Source of the DNA: UBA961 sp049317525
GTDB taxonomy: Bacteria; Bacteroidota; Ignavibacteria; Kapaibacteriales; UBA961
Assembly: GCA_049317525.1 (NCBI GenBank)
Contig: JBMOIC010000002.1
Coordinates: 62,001-126,000, forward strand
Direction of reading: 5' to 3'
Length of the DNA stretch: 64,000 nt
Translations under genes and position numbers: made by a program
Part shown: piece by piece, positions 63,705-64,000 of the stretch
How the letters are laid out: every line of letters starts with the position of its first letter
Position numbering within the stretch: the first letter of the stretch is position 1
Notes under the pieces: model-generated
Told to the model about the DNA's origin: nothing
Seen by the model: only the letters and a program-made list of their open reading frames with translations
The model's database searches: none

Positions 63705-64000
63705 ATAATATGATTATATCTGGCCAATACATTGATATTTCTAAAAGAGAAATATATCCTGCTGATATTATAATCGAAAATGGAATCATTGTTTCTATTA
63801 CACCCTGTATTGAAGCACCGGTTCACTATATAATGCCTGGTTTTGTAGATGCCCATATCCATATTGAAAGTTCTATGCTTATCCCTACAGAATTTTCAAA
63901 ACTTGCATTAGTACATGGTACAATAGGCACTGTTTCAGACCCACATGAAATTGCCAATGTTTTGGGAATAAAAGGCATTGATTTCATGATAGAAAATGCT
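63701..64000 (+). CDS. ade: Adenine deaminase, N-terminal part cut by window edge
   Basis: The frame from the ATG at 63701 is open for 100 codons to the window edge. The product includes the amidohydrolase metal motif PGFVDAHIHIESSML and HGTIGTVSDPHEIANVLG, a combination characteristic of adenine deaminase (Ade), which turns adenine into hypoxanthine. Full-length Ade is about 550 residues. It overlaps the lptC stop by four bases. The annotation is firm for the family; completeness cannot be judged. Confidence 0.9.
   Translation, partial: MNNMIISGQYIDISKREIYPADIIIENGIIVSITPCIEAPVHYIMPGFVDAHIHIESSMLIPTEFSKLALVHGTIGTVSDPHEIANVLGIKGIDFMIENA

Noticed and set aside
1..64000. Search for CRISPR arrays, insertion sequences, tRNA or rRNA genes
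   Set aside because: No regularly spaced repeats, transposase or integrase motifs, or recognisable tRNA or rRNA sequence were seen on either strand by eye; a covariance-model scan would be needed to exclude small RNAs.

Overview
The window is a compact, AT-rich chromosomal segment of a Gram-negative bacterium of the Bacteroidota-Chlorobiota lineage. The evidence is lipid A/LPS functions (KdsA, LptC), TonB/ExbBD, many lipoproteins and outer-membrane barrels, C-terminal ends resembling type IX secretion sorting domains on two secreted proteins, the ExbB-ExbD-ExbD-TonB-PstS-like-TPR gene order typical of this group, and several promoter candidates of the TTTG / TAnnTTTG type. Some genes do have Shine-Dalgarno sequences (GGAG/AAGGA). 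A Kapabacteria- or Ignavibacteria-like member is possible, but I cannot place it from this window. I see no mobile element, CRISPR array, rRNA or tRNA.

Layout. 1-6.0 kb: HU (cut by the edge), a fused PGP synthase/PGP phosphatase, pyrE, an RluA-type pseudouridine synthase, a four-cysteine membrane protein, a family 2 glycosyltransferase and rho. 6.2-14.2 kb: a VWA/OmpA lipoprotein, then the suf operon (rrf2-sufB-sufC-sufD-sufS) with a very clear IscR-like operator, then birA. 14.2-20.9 kb: the TonB energising operon (exbB-exbD-exbD-tonB), separated by an internal hairpin terminator from a small membrane protein, a PstS-like lipoprotein and two TPR proteins. 21-29.3 kb: carB-prmC with a candidate operator, then a secreted YCF48-repeat protein, a second pgsA and ftsY. 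29.6-36.3 kb: a five-gene plus-strand cluster (DUF1800, DUF1501, outer-membrane barrel, lipoprotein, TPR). 36.3-39.7 kb: pssA, coaE and a two-lipoyl-domain E2. 39.7-43.1 kb: a metal-type TonB receptor locus. 43-49.7 kb: TPR protein, malate dehydrogenase, YfhO-like protein, RlmD-like methyltransferase. 49.8-53.5 kb: an OmpA protein with two OmpA domains, a Rieske protein and a monoheme cytochrome fused to a predicted beta-barrel. 53.7-64 kb: proS, PHP, ribH, acsA, nitroreductase, ftsK, kdsA, lptC and the start of adenine deaminase.

Most of the window is housekeeping. The parts that merit a closer look are the PgsA-PgpA fusion (two consecutive phospholipid steps in one chain), the Rrf2 box overlapping the suf promoter, the monoheme-porin plus Rieske pair, the DUF1800/DUF1501 export cluster, the metal-receptor locus with two small accessory proteins, and the TPR-TonB-domain fusion downstream of the internal terminator. 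All calls come from reading the sequence and recalled family knowledge; no database search was run.
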